From positions 2,046,001 through 2,110,000 of the forward strand of contig NZ_CP009282.1 in the NCBI RefSeq assembly GCF_000758605.1: DNA of 64,000 bases. The letters run 5' to 3'. Under the pieces are notes generated by a model. That model saw only the letters and a list, made by a program, of their open reading frames with translations. It had not been told where the DNA came from and ran no database searches. Shown piece after piece: positions 15,100-23,704 of this stretch; position 1 is the first letter of the stretch, and every line of letters starts with the position of its first letter. The translations under genes and the position numbers were made by a program. This DNA is from Paenibacillus sp. FSL R5-0912. Lineage in GTDB: Bacteria > Bacillota > Bacilli > Paenibacillales > Paenibacillaceae.

Positions 15100-17733
15100 A
15101 TGAAAGCAAGTGAAATCCGTTCCAAATGGCTGCAGTTTTTTGAGAGTAAAGGTCACCGCATTGAGCCGAGCGCCTCGCTCGTGCCCCACAACGATCCATC
15201 GCTGCTATGGATTAACGCAGGCATGGCGCCGCTGAAGGCTTACTTCGACGGCCGGGAGATTCCTGAGAATCCCCGCCTGACCAACTCACAGAAATGTATC
15301 CGTACCAATGATATTGAGAACGTAGGCAAGACGCGCCGTCACCACACGTTCTTCGAGATGCTGGGTAACTTCTCCATCGGCGATTACTTCAAGGAAGAAG
15401 CGATTACCTGGGCTTGGGAATTCCTTACCGGCAAGGAATGGATCGGCTTTGATGGCGACCGGATTTCCGTTACCGTGTATGCAGAGGACGAAGAAGCGTT
15501 CAAGCTGTGGAATGAAAAAGTCGGTCTGCCTGCAGAACGCATCATCAAGCTGGGCGACGAGAACTTCTGGGACATCGGTGAAGGACCTTGCGGCCCTTGC
15601 TCGGAGATCTTCTATGACCGCGGCGAGGCTTACGGCAGTGATATGAGTGATCCTGAGATGTATCCGGGCGGCGAGAATGAACGCTGGCTGGAAGTGTGGA
15701 ACCTCGTGTTCTCGCAGTTCAATCATAACAAGGACGGCAGCTACACACCGCTTCCTAACAAGAATATTGATACCGGCGCAGGTCTGGAGCGCTTCGCTTC
15801 TATTCTGCAGGATGTGGACTCCAACTTCGACACCGACCTGTTCCAGCCGATTATCCAGAAGACTGCCGGTCTTGCCGGTGTAACCTACAAGGATAATGTT
15901 GAACAGGATATTGCGCTCAAAGTCATTGCCGACCATGTGCGTACCGTTACTTTTGCGGTAGGTGACGGCGTGCTTCCTTCCAATGAAGGACGCGGCTACA
16001 TCATCCGCCGTCTGCTCCGCCGTGCAGTCCGTTACGGCAAGACACTTGGACTTGATCGTCCGTTCCTGCACGAGCTGACGGAGACGGTTGGCGAAGTTAT
16101 GGGTGTATACTATCCTTCCGTAGTGGAGAACCGTGAATATATTGCCAAAATCATCCGCCTGGAAGAAGAACGGTTCCACGAAACATTGTCCGATGGTCTT
16201 GCTATCTTGGGCGAGATCAGTGCCAAAGCAAAGGCTGACGGCCTAAGTGCTATTGCAGGTGCTGATGCGTTCAAGCTCTATGACACTTACGGATTCCCGT
16301 TCGACCTGACAGAGGACTTCGCTTCCGAGCAGGGGCTTACGGTAGACCGTGAAGGCTTCGATACTGCGATGCAGGAGCAGCGTGACCGCGCCAGAGCAGC
16401 CCGCCAGGACAGCGCCAGCATGAAGATCCAGGGCGGAGCACTTGCCGAGCTGACGGTTAAAAGTGAATTTGTTGGATATAATGACACGGTAACCGAGTCT
16501 AAAGTGCTGGCGATTGTAGTTGACGGCGCACTTGCTGATGTCGTCAGTGAAGGCGCCCAGTGCCAGGTTATCCTTGAAACGACTCCATTCTACGCTGAAA
16601 GCGGCGGTCAGGTGAGCGATACCGGACTTTTGACCGGCGGCTCTGTGACTGCCAAGGTTACCGGACTCTTCAAAGCTCCGCATGGCCAGCATGTGCATCT
16701 GGTTACTGTCGAAGCCGGGGACCTGAAGGTTGGAGATACAGTCCGTGCGGAAGTGAACCGTGCCGAGCGTGAGGATATCGTGAAGAACCATACGGCAACC
16801 CACCTGCTGCATAAAGCGCTGAAGGAAGTGCTTGGCGGCCATGTCAACCAGGCAGGTTCTTTAGTAGAAGGCTCACGCCTGCGCTTTGACTTCTCGCATT
16901 TCGGAGCCATCACTCCGGAGGAGCTCAGCGATATCGAACAACGCGTGAACGCCCAGATCTGGCGCGGCCTCGATGTTGTCATTGAGAACAAGCCGATTGA
17001 TGAAGCCAAAGCTATGGGAGCGATGGCCCTCTTCGGTGAGAAATACGGCAATATCGTCCGTGTCGTGCAGGTCGGCGACTACAGCCTGGAGCTGTGCGGC
17101 GGATGCCACGTAGCCAATACATCGCAGATCGGAATCTTCAAGCTGCTCAGCGAGAGCGGCATTGGTTCCGGTGTGCGCCGGATCGAAGCGGTGACCGGCC
17201 GCTACGCCTACCAGTTCACGGAGAGCCAGCTGGATCTGCTGAAGCAATCGGCAGCACTGCTGAAGTCCTCGCTGACGGATGTGCCTAAGCGGATCGAAGC
17301 CCTGCATGCCCAGGTTCGTGAGCTGGGCCGCGAGAACGAATCGCTGCAGTCCAAGCTGAGCGCAACCTTTGCAGCTGAGCTGACCAGCAGTGTGATTACA
17401 GTAGGCGGTGGCACGCAGCTGTTGGCAGTATCCGTGCAAGCCGGCAATATTGATGCTCTGCGCTCGACTGCAGACGAACTGAAATCCAAGCTTCCGGATG
17501 CCGTACTGGTGCTCGGCGCAGTAATGGATGACAAGGTGAATTTTGTGGTTGCTGTGCCGCAGGACCTGGTGAAGAAAGGCTTCCACGCCGGCAAGCTGGT
17601 CAAAGAAATCGCTGCGGTCTGCGGCGGTGGCGGCGGCGGACGTCCGGACATGGCACAGGCTGGCGGCAAGGATGCCTCCAAGCTGGGCGAAGCCCTGAAG
17701 AAGGCCGAAGAGCTTGTAGCTGCATTGGCTTAA
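15100..17733 (+). CDS. alaS: Alanyl-tRNA synthetase
   Basis: 877 residues from ATG 15100 ([12 protein letters not shown]); ATG 15097 is equally possible and GGGAG precedes both. The N-terminal class II core includes [20 protein letters not shown] and [14 protein letters not shown]. The editing domain keeps its zinc/catalytic set: [11 protein letters not shown] near residue 565 and [13 protein letters not shown] near 665. The C-Ala/DHHA1 end is complete with a glycine-rich [16 protein letters not shown]. It charges tRNA-Ala and clears Ser/Gly mischarging. Expression is under the T-box just upstream. Confidence 0.98.
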   Translation: MKASEIRSKWLQFFESKGHRIEPSASLVPHNDPSLLWINAGMAPLKAYFDGREIPENPRLTNSQKCIRTNDIENVGKTRRHHTFFEMLGNFSIGDYFKEEAITWAWEFLTGKEWIGFDGDRISVTVYAEDEEAFKLWNEKVGLPAERIIKLGDENFWDIGEGPCGPCSEIFYDRGEAYGSDMSDPEMYPGGENERWLEVWNLVFSQFNHNKDGSYTPLPNKNIDTGAGLERFASILQDVDSNFDTDLFQPIIQKTAGLAGVTYKDNVEQDIALKVIADHVRTVTFAVGDGVLPSNEGRGYIIRRLLRRAVRYGKTLGLDRPFLHELTETVGEVMGVYYPSVVENREYIAKIIRLEEERFHETLSDGLAILGEISAKAKADGLSAIAGADAFKLYDTYGFPFDLTEDFASEQGLTVDREGFDTAMQEQRDRARAARQDSASMKIQGGALAELTVKSEFVGYNDTVTESKVLAIVVDGALADVVSEGAQCQVILETTPFYAESGGQVSDTGLLTGGSVTAKVTGLFKAPHGQHVHLVTVEAGDLKVGDTVRAEVNRAEREDIVKNHTATHLLHKALKEVLGGHVNQAGSLVEGSRLRFDFSHFGAITPEELSDIEQRVNAQIWRGLDVVIENKPIDEAKAMGAMALFGEKYGNIVRVVQVGDYSLELCGGCHVANTSQIGIFKLLSESGIGSGVRRIEAVTGRYAYQFTESQLDLLKQSAALLKSSLTDVPKRIEALHAQVRELGRENESLQSKLSATFAAELTSSVITVGGGTQLLAVSVQAGNIDALRSTADELKSKLPDAVLVLGAVMDDKVNFVVAVPQDLVKKGFHAGKLVKEIAAVCGGGGGGRPDMAQAGGKDASKLGEALKKAEELVAALA

Positions 17734-17776
17734 CGGATTGCCTGAAATAGCTGAGAAATTCCCCGGATAAAGATAC

Positions 17777-17815
17777 AGCGGTACTGAGGGCAACATATCA
17801 GTACCGCTGCTTTAT
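17777..17815 (+). terminator. Terminator after alaS
   Basis: A perfect 11-bp stem, AGCGGTACTGA (17777-17787) and TCAGTACCGCT (17798-17808), with a 10-base loop and a modest T-rich tail (GCTTTATT). The 245 bp beyond it up to ireB hold only an A/T-rich spacer and a likely promoter, with TATGTTATGATG near 17960 as a possible -10 region. Confidence 0.75.
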
Positions 17816-18052
17816 TCACAAAATGTATAATTTTTGGGGTTATTCATTATTGACCCGGGGCTTGCAATAGCTTAAAACCCAAAAAAACATCTATTTTTGT
17901 AGATAAAATACCAAAAAAAGCGCTTTTACAGTGGCAGGATTTCCTCGTTGGGCCATGAATATGTTATGATGAAGGCAGCAAGTAAGCTGTACAGCAGCAA
18001 CTTTGCGAAGCCGCCCGAATCGGGGTGATTTTGCAGAAGGAAGGTGTCACAA

Positions 18053-18328
18053 ATGGACTCCATGGACAAAACGGTCAAATTCAATGTGAAGGGCGACGAA
18101 AAGGAAGCTTCTCCCCAGGAAATTTTACTCGCCGTGTACGACGCGCTGGTGGAGAAGGAATATCATCCGATCAACCAGATCGTAGGGTATCTACTTTCCG
18201 GAGATCCGGCTTACATTCCGCGCCACAACAATGCGAGAAGTTTGGTCCGGAGAAAAGAACGTGATGAGCTGATTGAGGAACTGGTCCGGTTCTATCTGGC
18301 CAATCATCGGGTGGACCAGCCGAAATGA
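18053..18328 (+). CDS. ireB: IreB-family regulatory phosphoprotein
   Basis: 91 residues from ATG 18053, after AAGGAAGGTGT; GTG 18044 is too close to that site. The sequence [40 protein letters not shown] and [20 protein letters not shown] is characteristic of the family (formerly DUF965/UPF0297, YrzL). In Enterococcus, IreB is a substrate of the PASTA kinase IreK and dampens cephalosporin resistance. Its place between alaS and ruvX is conserved in Bacillota. It overlaps ruvX by four bases. Confidence 0.93.
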   Translation: MDSMDKTVKFNVKGDEKEASPQEILLAVYDALVEKEYHPINQIVGYLLSGDPAYIPRHNNARSLVRRKERDELIEELVRFYLANHRVDQPK

Positions 18329-18744
18329 TGAAGAAGCTGGGACTGGATTACGGCGACCGCAGAATCGGTGTCGCCACAAGCGATATTTTCGGGTGGACAG
18401 CGCAGGCTTTGGAGACTATTGAGCGGCGCGGAAACGGCAACGAATTCGACCGTATCCGTGAACTGGTCAAGGAGTACGAAATCGGTGAGATTGTCGTTGG
18501 GCTGCCGAAGAATATGAACGGCTCAGTAGGACCCCGTGGTGAAATTTGCATCGAATTCGCAGACCAGCTGCGGGAGCAACTTGATTTACCCGTACACCTT
18601 TGGGATGAGCGTCTGACGACGGTATCTGCTGAGCGGGTGCTGATTGAAGGGGACGTCAGTCGGAAGAAACGCAAGGGGATTGTGGACAAAATGGCCGCAG
18701 CCCTGATATTGCAAAATTTTTTGGATGCTAACAGTAAAAGGTGA
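18325..18744 (+). CDS. ruvX: Putative Holliday junction resolvase / pre-16S rRNA nuclease RuvX (YqgF)
   Basis: 139 residues, normal length, RNase H-like fold. The first catalytic Asp is in [17 protein letters not shown] (about residue 9), the Glu in [13 protein letters not shown], and the last acidic site in [19 protein letters not shown] and [13 protein letters not shown]. YqgF is needed for 16S rRNA 5' maturation in E. coli and is often annotated as a resolvase; the bacterial role here is not distinguished. It is coupled to ireB by ATGATG overlap. Confidence 0.95.
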   Translation: MMKKLGLDYGDRRIGVATSDIFGWTAQALETIERRGNGNEFDRIRELVKEYEIGEIVVGLPKNMNGSVGPRGEICIEFADQLREQLDLPVHLWDERLTTVSAERVLIEGDVSRKKRKGIVDKMAAALILQNFLDANSKR

Positions 18745-18757
18745 GGGGTGTGCGGAT

Positions 18758-19066
18758 ATGACAAACGAGCAGATCGGCCAAGAAGAAGAACCGGAAATTA
18801 TCTATATTCCTGATGAGGAAGGTAATGAAGAGGAATTTGAGGTCATCATGAAGTTTGAAGTCGACGGATCGGATGCGAAGTATATGATGGTGGTTCCACT
18901 TGATTCTGAGGATGAAGAGACTGATGAAGTCTATGCGTTCCGTTACGAAGAAGACGGCGACGACTTGCAGCTGTTCATGATTGAGAATGACGAGGAATGG
19001 GCGATTGTAGAAGAAACCTTCAATACTTTGGTAGACGAGCTGGATGGAGGAGCGGAGAATGACTGA
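18758..19066 (+). CDS. DUF1292 protein (YrzB-like), first copy
   Basis: 102 residues from ATG 18758 behind GGTGAGGGG. It is very acidic, with EPEIIYIPDEEGNEEEFEVI, VVPLDSEDEETDEVYAFRYE and LQLFMIENDEEWAIVEETFN, the full DUF1292 pattern. The family is conserved in this operon between ruvX and mltG but has no established function. It overlaps the second DUF1292 gene by eight bases. Confidence 0.9.
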   Translation: MTNEQIGQEEEPEIIYIPDEEGNEEEFEVIMKFEVDGSDAKYMMVVPLDSEDEETDEVYAFRYEEDGDDLQLFMIENDEEWAIVEETFNTLVDELDGGAEND

Positions 19067-19367
19067 TTTTTCCGCTGATCAAGCGGTATGGACTTCGAAG
19101 CTTAAAGAGGTATACGGAGAAACAGTAGAACTGGAAGATGAGCAGGGCAAGTCTTCCGTTTACGATATTATTGCTGAATTTGCTGTCGGTGATCGTGCTT
19201 ATGCTGTTTTGGCCGGTTCTGGAAGAGCTGCGGAGCAGGAAATTCTGCGGATCGTGGTTTCTCCTGACGGGCTTCCTGAACTGGAGAGCATTATGGACGA
19301 TGAAGAGTGGGAGGATGTTTCCGAGCTGTACGATGAGCTTACCTTCCCGGCTGAAGACACCGAATAA
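19059..19367 (+). CDS. DUF1292-like protein, second diverged copy
   Basis: 102 residues from ATG 19059, behind GGAGGAGCGGAG. It has the same order of elements as its neighbour (VELEDEQGKSSVYDIIAEF, RAYAVLAGSG, EILRIVVSPDGLPELESI, DDEEWEDVSELYDEL), with the identical spacing of the final acidic EEW helix. I infer an old tandem duplication. It is shorter in acidic repeats and lacks the tyrosine-rich middle of copy one. Confidence 0.8.
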   Translation: MTDFSADQAVWTSKLKEVYGETVELEDEQGKSSVYDIIAEFAVGDRAYAVLAGSGRAAEQEILRIVVSPDGLPELESIMDDEEWEDVSELYDELTFPAEDTE

Positions 19368-19387
19368 TCCAATAGCATTAGCACGGA

Positions 19388-19418
19388 AGAGGGCGGATTT
19401 TTTTCCGCGCTCTTTTTG
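19388..19418 (+). terminator. Terminator after the DUF1292 pair
   Basis: AGAGGGCGGA (19388-19397) and TCCGCGCTCT (19404-19413) pair with one mismatch around a short T loop, followed by TTTTTGCT. It separates the alaS-distal operon from mltG. Confidence 0.75.
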
Positions 19419-19501
19419 CTTGGAATGCAGGAAAATAAAAATATGTTGAATTTAAGACAATACAATTTTATACTTTATAGTCGGAAAGTGAGGCGTAACA
19501 T

Positions 19502-20548
19502 TTGAAAGCCGTGATCCGCACTGTGCTCATTATAATCCTTGTCCTTGCAGCTGCTGCAGGGGGAGGAGCATGGTATATCTGGAATGGAATGCAGCCGGTA
19601 GAGCCCGCAGGGCCGGCCGTGACGGTTACAATAGAGAAGGGTATGGGAAGCTCACAAATTGCTGACCTGCTGGAAGAGAAGGGAATCATCAAGAACGGAT
19701 TGTTTTTTAAAGGGTATCTAAAATGGGTCCAGGAAGGCTCCAGCTTCAAGGCAGGAAATTATAACGTGAGCCCGGGGGACTCTTATGATACCTTGATCAG
19801 CCGGATGAATGCAGGGGATGTCGTGAAGGAAGATACCGTTGTATTCACGATACCCGAAGGGTACACGGCGACTCAGGTTGCAGATAAGCTGGCTGAAGCG
19901 TGGAATCAGAAGGCAGAGGTGTTCCTGCAGTTGATTGATTCAGGTGCGGGCCTTGAGGCAGTAGGAACTTTAGGAATCCCGGAGAATAAGGAGCTGCGGC
20001 ACCGTCTTGAAGGGTATCTGTTCCCGGAAACCTATGAGCTGGCCAAGGACAGTACTCCGCAGGAGGTCATTGAAGCCATGCTGGAGCAGCTGGTGAAGAA
20101 GCTGGACACGATCCCTGAGTGGAAGGCGAAGCTGGCGAACCGTGGGCTTACCTTGCATGAGCTGATGACGGTTGCTTCGCTCGTAGAGCGTGAGGTGGTA
20201 GTGAACGAGGAACGACCGCTGGTCGCCGGTATCATTTATAACAGACTGGACAAGGGCCAGAAGCTGGAGATTGATGCTACGGTCCAATATTTACTGGACA
20301 AGCAGAAGGAACGGCTCTACGAGAAGGACCTGAAGGTGGACAGCCCTTATAATACGTACAAGCAGGAAGGATTGCCGCCTGGACCAATCAGTAGCCCGGG
20401 GCTTGCTTCTATTGAAGCCGCAATGACTCCTGAGGTATCGGAATATTTCTTCTATGTCACCAAGAAGGATGGCTCTCAGGCGCATTTATTTGCCAAGACC
20501 TACAAGGAACATTTAGCCAATATCGAAAAAAGCAAACAAAATCAGTAG
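19502..20548 (+). CDS. mltG: Endolytic peptidoglycan transglycosylase MltG
   Basis: 348 residues from TTG 19502, after GTGAGGCG. An N-terminal membrane anchor (TVLIIILVLAAAAGGGAWYI, about residues 7-26) is followed by a LysM-like region (MGSSQIADLLEEKGIIKNG) and the YceG catalytic domain. The catalytic Glu is in MTVASLVEREVVV (about residue 229), and EIDATVQYLL and GPISSPGLASIEAA are intact. MltG cuts nascent glycan strands and sets their length outside the membrane. It matches B. subtilis yrrL in position. Confidence 0.95.
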   Translation: MKAVIRTVLIIILVLAAAAGGGAWYIWNGMQPVEPAGPAVTVTIEKGMGSSQIADLLEEKGIIKNGLFFKGYLKWVQEGSSFKAGNYNVSPGDSYDTLISRMNAGDVVKEDTVVFTIPEGYTATQVADKLAEAWNQKAEVFLQLIDSGAGLEAVGTLGIPENKELRHRLEGYLFPETYELAKDSTPQEVIEAMLEQLVKKLDTIPEWKAKLANRGLTLHELMTVASLVEREVVVNEERPLVAGIIYNRLDKGQKLEIDATVQYLLDKQKERLYEKDLKVDSPYNTYKQEGLPPGPISSPGLASIEAAMTPEVSEYFFYVTKKDGSQAHLFAKTYKEHLANIEKSKQNQ

Positions 20549-20596
20549 GAAAAGCGCTACAATAGTATTGATGCAATAGGCACAGGAGGTAACACA

Positions 20597-21529
20597 ATGA
20601 ATAACAAACCGGAGCTGCTGGCGACAGCAGCCTCGCTGGAAGAAGCGGTAGCTTTGCTTGCGGCAGGCGCAACTGCGCTGCTGATCGGGGATGACCGTTT
20701 CGGCATGCGGCTCGCCGGGCATTTCTCGCTGGAAGATACTTCAGCGGCTGTAAAGCTTGCACATGATACAGGCGGTAAGGTGTACGTAAGCATAAACGGG
20801 CTGATCTCCAATAAAATGCTGGAAGAACTGCCTGCTTACATCAAAGCCATCGGCGAATTGGGTGTAGACGGGGTCGAATTCGGAGACCCTGCTGTCCTGG
20901 CAGCTGTGAAGGCGGAAGCGCCAGGGCTGAAGCTGCACTGGAATGCAGAAATGACCTCTACCAATTACGCCACAGCCAATTATTGGGGCAGTAAGGGAGC
21001 TTCGCGGGTCGTTCTGGCACGTGAGCTGAATATGGACGAAATGACCGAAATGGTGCCTCATCTGCAAGTAGAGGCCCAGGTCCAGGTACATGGCATGACG
21101 AATATTTATCATTCCAAGCGTAAGCTGGTAGCCAGTTACATGTCTCATCAGGGACGTCCGGGTGATGGTGGCAGTCTGGGCAAGGAGCGCGGGCTTTTCC
21201 TGATAGAAGCAGAACGGCCGAATGAGAAATTCCCGATATATGAGGATGAGAATGGAACACATATTATGAGCTCGGACGATATTTGTATCCTTGAGGATCT
21301 GCATTTCCTGCTGAAGGCTGGCGTGCACAGCCTGAAGATTGAAGGGCTGCTGAAGCCGGTAGCTTATAACGTTGCCGTAGTTAAGGCTTACCGCCATGCC
21401 ATTGACTTGTATGCTGCCGATCCCGCCGGATATGCTTACGATGAGGCCTGGATGGATGAGATCCGGGCGCTGCAGGACCCTGAGCGTGAACTGTCGTTCG
21501 GCTTCTTCTACAAAGAACAGGTATATTAA
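20597..21529 (+). CDS. trhP1: U32 peptidase-like protein, probable tRNA U34 hydroxylation factor TrhP1
   Basis: 310 residues from ATG 20597 after ACAGGAGG. U32-family features include ALLIGDDRFGMRLAGHFSLE, HWNAEMTSTNYATANYW and HSLKIEGLLKPVAYN. It corresponds in order and size to B. subtilis yrrN, shown to act with yrrO in making 5-hydroxyuridine at tRNA position 34 from prephenate. The typical U32 cysteine signature is in the partner gene, as in other YrrN/YrrO pairs. The gene is only 48 bp after mltG. Confidence 0.85.
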   Translation: MNNKPELLATAASLEEAVALLAAGATALLIGDDRFGMRLAGHFSLEDTSAAVKLAHDTGGKVYVSINGLISNKMLEELPAYIKAIGELGVDGVEFGDPAVLAAVKAEAPGLKLHWNAEMTSTNYATANYWGSKGASRVVLARELNMDEMTEMVPHLQVEAQVQVHGMTNIYHSKRKLVASYMSHQGRPGDGGSLGKERGLFLIEAERPNEKFPIYEDENGTHIMSSDDICILEDLHFLLKAGVHSLKIEGLLKPVAYNVAVVKAYRHAIDLYAADPAGYAYDEAWMDEIRALQDPERELSFGFFYKEQVY

Positions 21530-21595
21530 AATATATAAAAAGCATTGTCTCAGCTTTTGCAATGGATTGTCTAGGCTACATTATAGTGTAAGCAG

Positions 21596-21718
21596 CGGAG
21601 GGGAAGTTTGAACTGGAGGAGCGTCAGCGTTCGCCTTTGTCGGCGGATTTCACCGCTAAGCGGTATAAATCAAGAAATCTGCAGACAACAGCGACCGGAA
21701 GTCCAAACATTCCCCGCA
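21596..21718. repeat. Long imperfect palindromic repeat between the two U32 genes
   Basis: The outer arms are GGGGAAGTTTGAACT (21600-21614) against AGTCCAAACATTCCCC (about 21700-21715). The inner arms are TTGTCGGCGGATTTC (about 21637-21651) and GAAATCTGCAGACAA (21674-21688). The centre is ACCGCTAAGCGGT. The whole 120 bp folds into one long hairpin with no coding potential. It resembles a miniature palindromic interspersed element; copies elsewhere in the genome would confirm this. Confidence 0.65.
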
Positions 21719-21789
21719 GTTGCGCCTTCACACCAAATGCCGGCCGTTCAATCTTGCAGTAGCTGCGACAATTAGGAGGGAGAACAGGA

Positions 21790-23112
21790 ATGGGAACCAT
21801 GACCAAGCCCCAATTCAAGGGGAAACGTTATCGTCTGGACAAACCGGAGCTCCTGGCTCCGGCAGGAAACTTAGAGAAATTGAAATTCGCCGTGCATTAT
21901 GGCGCGGATGCAGTATATATCGGAGGACAGAAATACGGCTTGCGCTCGGGAGCAGATAACTTTACCTTTGAGGAAATGCGCGAGGGTGTTGAATTTGCCA
22001 AGAAGTATGGCGCCAAAGTATTCGTAGCGACGAATATCTATGCTCACAATGAAGACATCGCCGGGATTGAAGAATACCTGCGTAACTTATATGAGGCCGG
22101 GATTGCGGCCATTATTGTAGCCGATCCGGTAATTGTAGACACCGCGCTCCGCCTTGTACCTGGCCTTGAGGTACATCTTAGCACCCAGCAGTCCACGCTC
22201 AACTGGCAGGCAGTATCTTTCTGGAAGCAGGAAGGACTGCCGCGGGTCGTGCTTGGCCGGGAGACCAGCCTAGAGGAGATTGCCGAGATCAAGCAGCATG
22301 TGGACATCGAGATCGAGAGCTTCATCCACGGTGCGATGTGCTCCTCGTACTCCGGACGTTGTGTGTTGTCCAATCACTTTACAGACCGCGATTCCAACCG
22401 CGGGGGCTGCTGCCAGTCCTGCCGCTGGAAATACGACCTGTTCGAGGATGGCCGTCCGGAAGGAACCTGGGTATCGGAAGAGGACCAGGCAGTGGCGCCT
22501 CAGGCATTGCAGCCTGGCGTAACCCAGCTGCCGCTGCATCAGCCGGAGGATAATCCGTTCTCGATGGGTTCGAAGGATTTGTGCATGCTGGAGAGTATTC
22601 CTGACCTGATCGAAGCCGGGATTGACAGCTTCAAGATCGAAGGCCGAATGAAGTCGATCCATTATGTGGCAACGGTGGTTAATGCGTACCGCAAAGCGAT
22701 TGATGCTTATATGGCTGACCCCGAGGGTTATGTGCTGAAGCCAGAATGGCTGGAGGAGCTGCAGAAGGCTGCTAACCGTCCGCTCAATACAGGTTTCTTC
22801 TACGATACGCCGGATCATGAGGATCATATTTATGAGCCGGAGGAAAAAGCGGCACCTTATGATTTCGCCGGCCTGGTGCTGGAATATGATGCGGAGAGCG
22901 GCATGGCACTTGTCCAGCAGCGCAATAACTTCAAACCGGGCCAGGAAGTGGAATTCTTCGGACCGGATGACACCTTCTTCAAGCAGACCGTCGGCGAGCT
23001 GTGGGACGAGGCGGGGAATCCGCTGGATGTTGCCCGTCACCCGCTGCAGCGGGTGCGCATGAAGGTCGACCAGCCTGTAGCTTACTTTGACATGATGCGT
23101 AAAAGAAAATAA
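21790..23112 (+). CDS. trhP2: U32 peptidase-like protein, probable tRNA U34 hydroxylation factor TrhP2
   Basis: 440 residues from ATG 21790 behind TTAGGAGGGAG. The U32 signature is complete: ESFIHGAMCSSYSGRCVLS (about residues 177-195), followed by SNRGGCCQSCRW with the family cysteines. A C-terminal domain (FAGLVLEYDAESGMALVQ) completes the YrrO layout. In B. subtilis this protein works with YrrN in tRNA uridine-34 hydroxylation; it may hold an iron-sulfur site through its cysteines. It is separated from trhP1 by a 260-bp gap with a palindromic repeat. Confidence 0.9.
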   Translation: MGTMTKPQFKGKRYRLDKPELLAPAGNLEKLKFAVHYGADAVYIGGQKYGLRSGADNFTFEEMREGVEFAKKYGAKVFVATNIYAHNEDIAGIEEYLRNLYEAGIAAIIVADPVIVDTALRLVPGLEVHLSTQQSTLNWQAVSFWKQEGLPRVVLGRETSLEEIAEIKQHVDIEIESFIHGAMCSSYSGRCVLSNHFTDRDSNRGGCCQSCRWKYDLFEDGRPEGTWVSEEDQAVAPQALQPGVTQLPLHQPEDNPFSMGSKDLCMLESIPDLIEAGIDSFKIEGRMKSIHYVATVVNAYRKAIDAYMADPEGYVLKPEWLEELQKAANRPLNTGFFYDTPDHEDHIYEPEEKAAPYDFAGLVLEYDAESGMALVQQRNNFKPGQEVEFFGPDDTFFKQTVGELWDEAGNPLDVARHPLQRVRMKVDQPVAYFDMMRKRK

Positions 23113-23129
23113 AGTTATAAGAAAGATTT

Positions 23130-23167
23130 AAAGGGATGTCCTTCTTCTAGAAGGGCGTCCTTTTTTT
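23130..23167 (+). terminator. Terminator after trhP2
   Basis: AAAGGGATGTCCTTCT and AGAAGGGCGTCCTTT form a long stem with a bulge and a TCT loop, ending in seven T. Confidence 0.85.
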
Positions 23168-23273
23168 GCGTAAATCCCTTGGAATCCGCCGGAAAGCGGG
23201 CTGGATCTGAAGAAAGATGAATGTGGAATGAACTTTCCGGCGGCTCCCCGGAGCAGGATACCTCTTACTGAAG

Positions 23274-23447
23274 CGGACTGAGAATCCGCCATTTTGCCAA
23301 ATAACTTCCTAATCTGGATGAATCGGACTAAATCCTTTATCTTGTTCTTCTAAGCTTCAAATGAGCTGATTCAGAACAATTAACGGAATCTCAGTCCGGT
23401 TGTCGCGAGATTTTGCCTGATTTGGCCGAATAGCGGAATCTCAGTCC
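23274..23447. repeat. Cluster of a short inverted/direct repeat (CGGACTGAGAATCCG type)
   Basis: CGGACTGAGAATCCG (23274-23288) reappears inverted as CGGAATCTCAGTCCG (23384-23398), and again as CGGAATCTCAGTCC (23434-23447), with one base difference. They lie in the 540-bp gap between trhP2 and the chemoreceptor, which holds no gene. They look like members of an interspersed intergenic repeat family. Confidence 0.6.
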
Positions 23448-23590
23448 TCCTCACAAGCCGATGTGTCCATGAAGCGTCTGCCAAGTTCCGGCTGGAAATA
23501 ATGCAGCATGTGGGCTTCATACACTCCGGTTTGATTCACCCGTAGGGGGTTTAGTTATAGACCAAAATACTAATGCAGTTCGACAAAAAC

Positions 23591-23615
23591 ATAGAAATTT
23601 TAAAGAAATTTCTAT
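23591..23615. promoter_or_regulatory. Perfect 10-bp inverted repeat upstream of the chemoreceptor
   Basis: ATAGAAATTT (23591-23600) and AAATTTCTAT (23606-23615) are separated by five bases. The site lies 90 bp before the chemoreceptor start and overlaps a TATAAAAT that could be a -10. An operator is possible; no regulator is assigned. Confidence 0.4.
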
Positions 23616-23704
23616 AAAATACTAAGAAAAATGAGCCTTTGTGCCGATATATACCACAGGTAACGCTTACATACGACGTCTAATCTAATTGGCAGGTGAT
23701 TGTA

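Noticed and set aside
15286..17796. Long minus-strand frames within alaS
   Set aside because: They mirror codon bias of the highly conserved alaS; no motifs or start signals.
20741..21562. A 273-codon minus-strand ORF
   Set aside because: It is antisense to trhP1 and unsupported.
21596..21718. A second T-box or riboswitch before trhP2
   Set aside because: No GGTGG core and no terminator T-run; the sequence is one long symmetric hairpin.
23274..23447. A CRISPR array
   Set aside because: Repeats are only 14-15 bp, in mixed orientation, irregularly spaced, and no cas genes are present.
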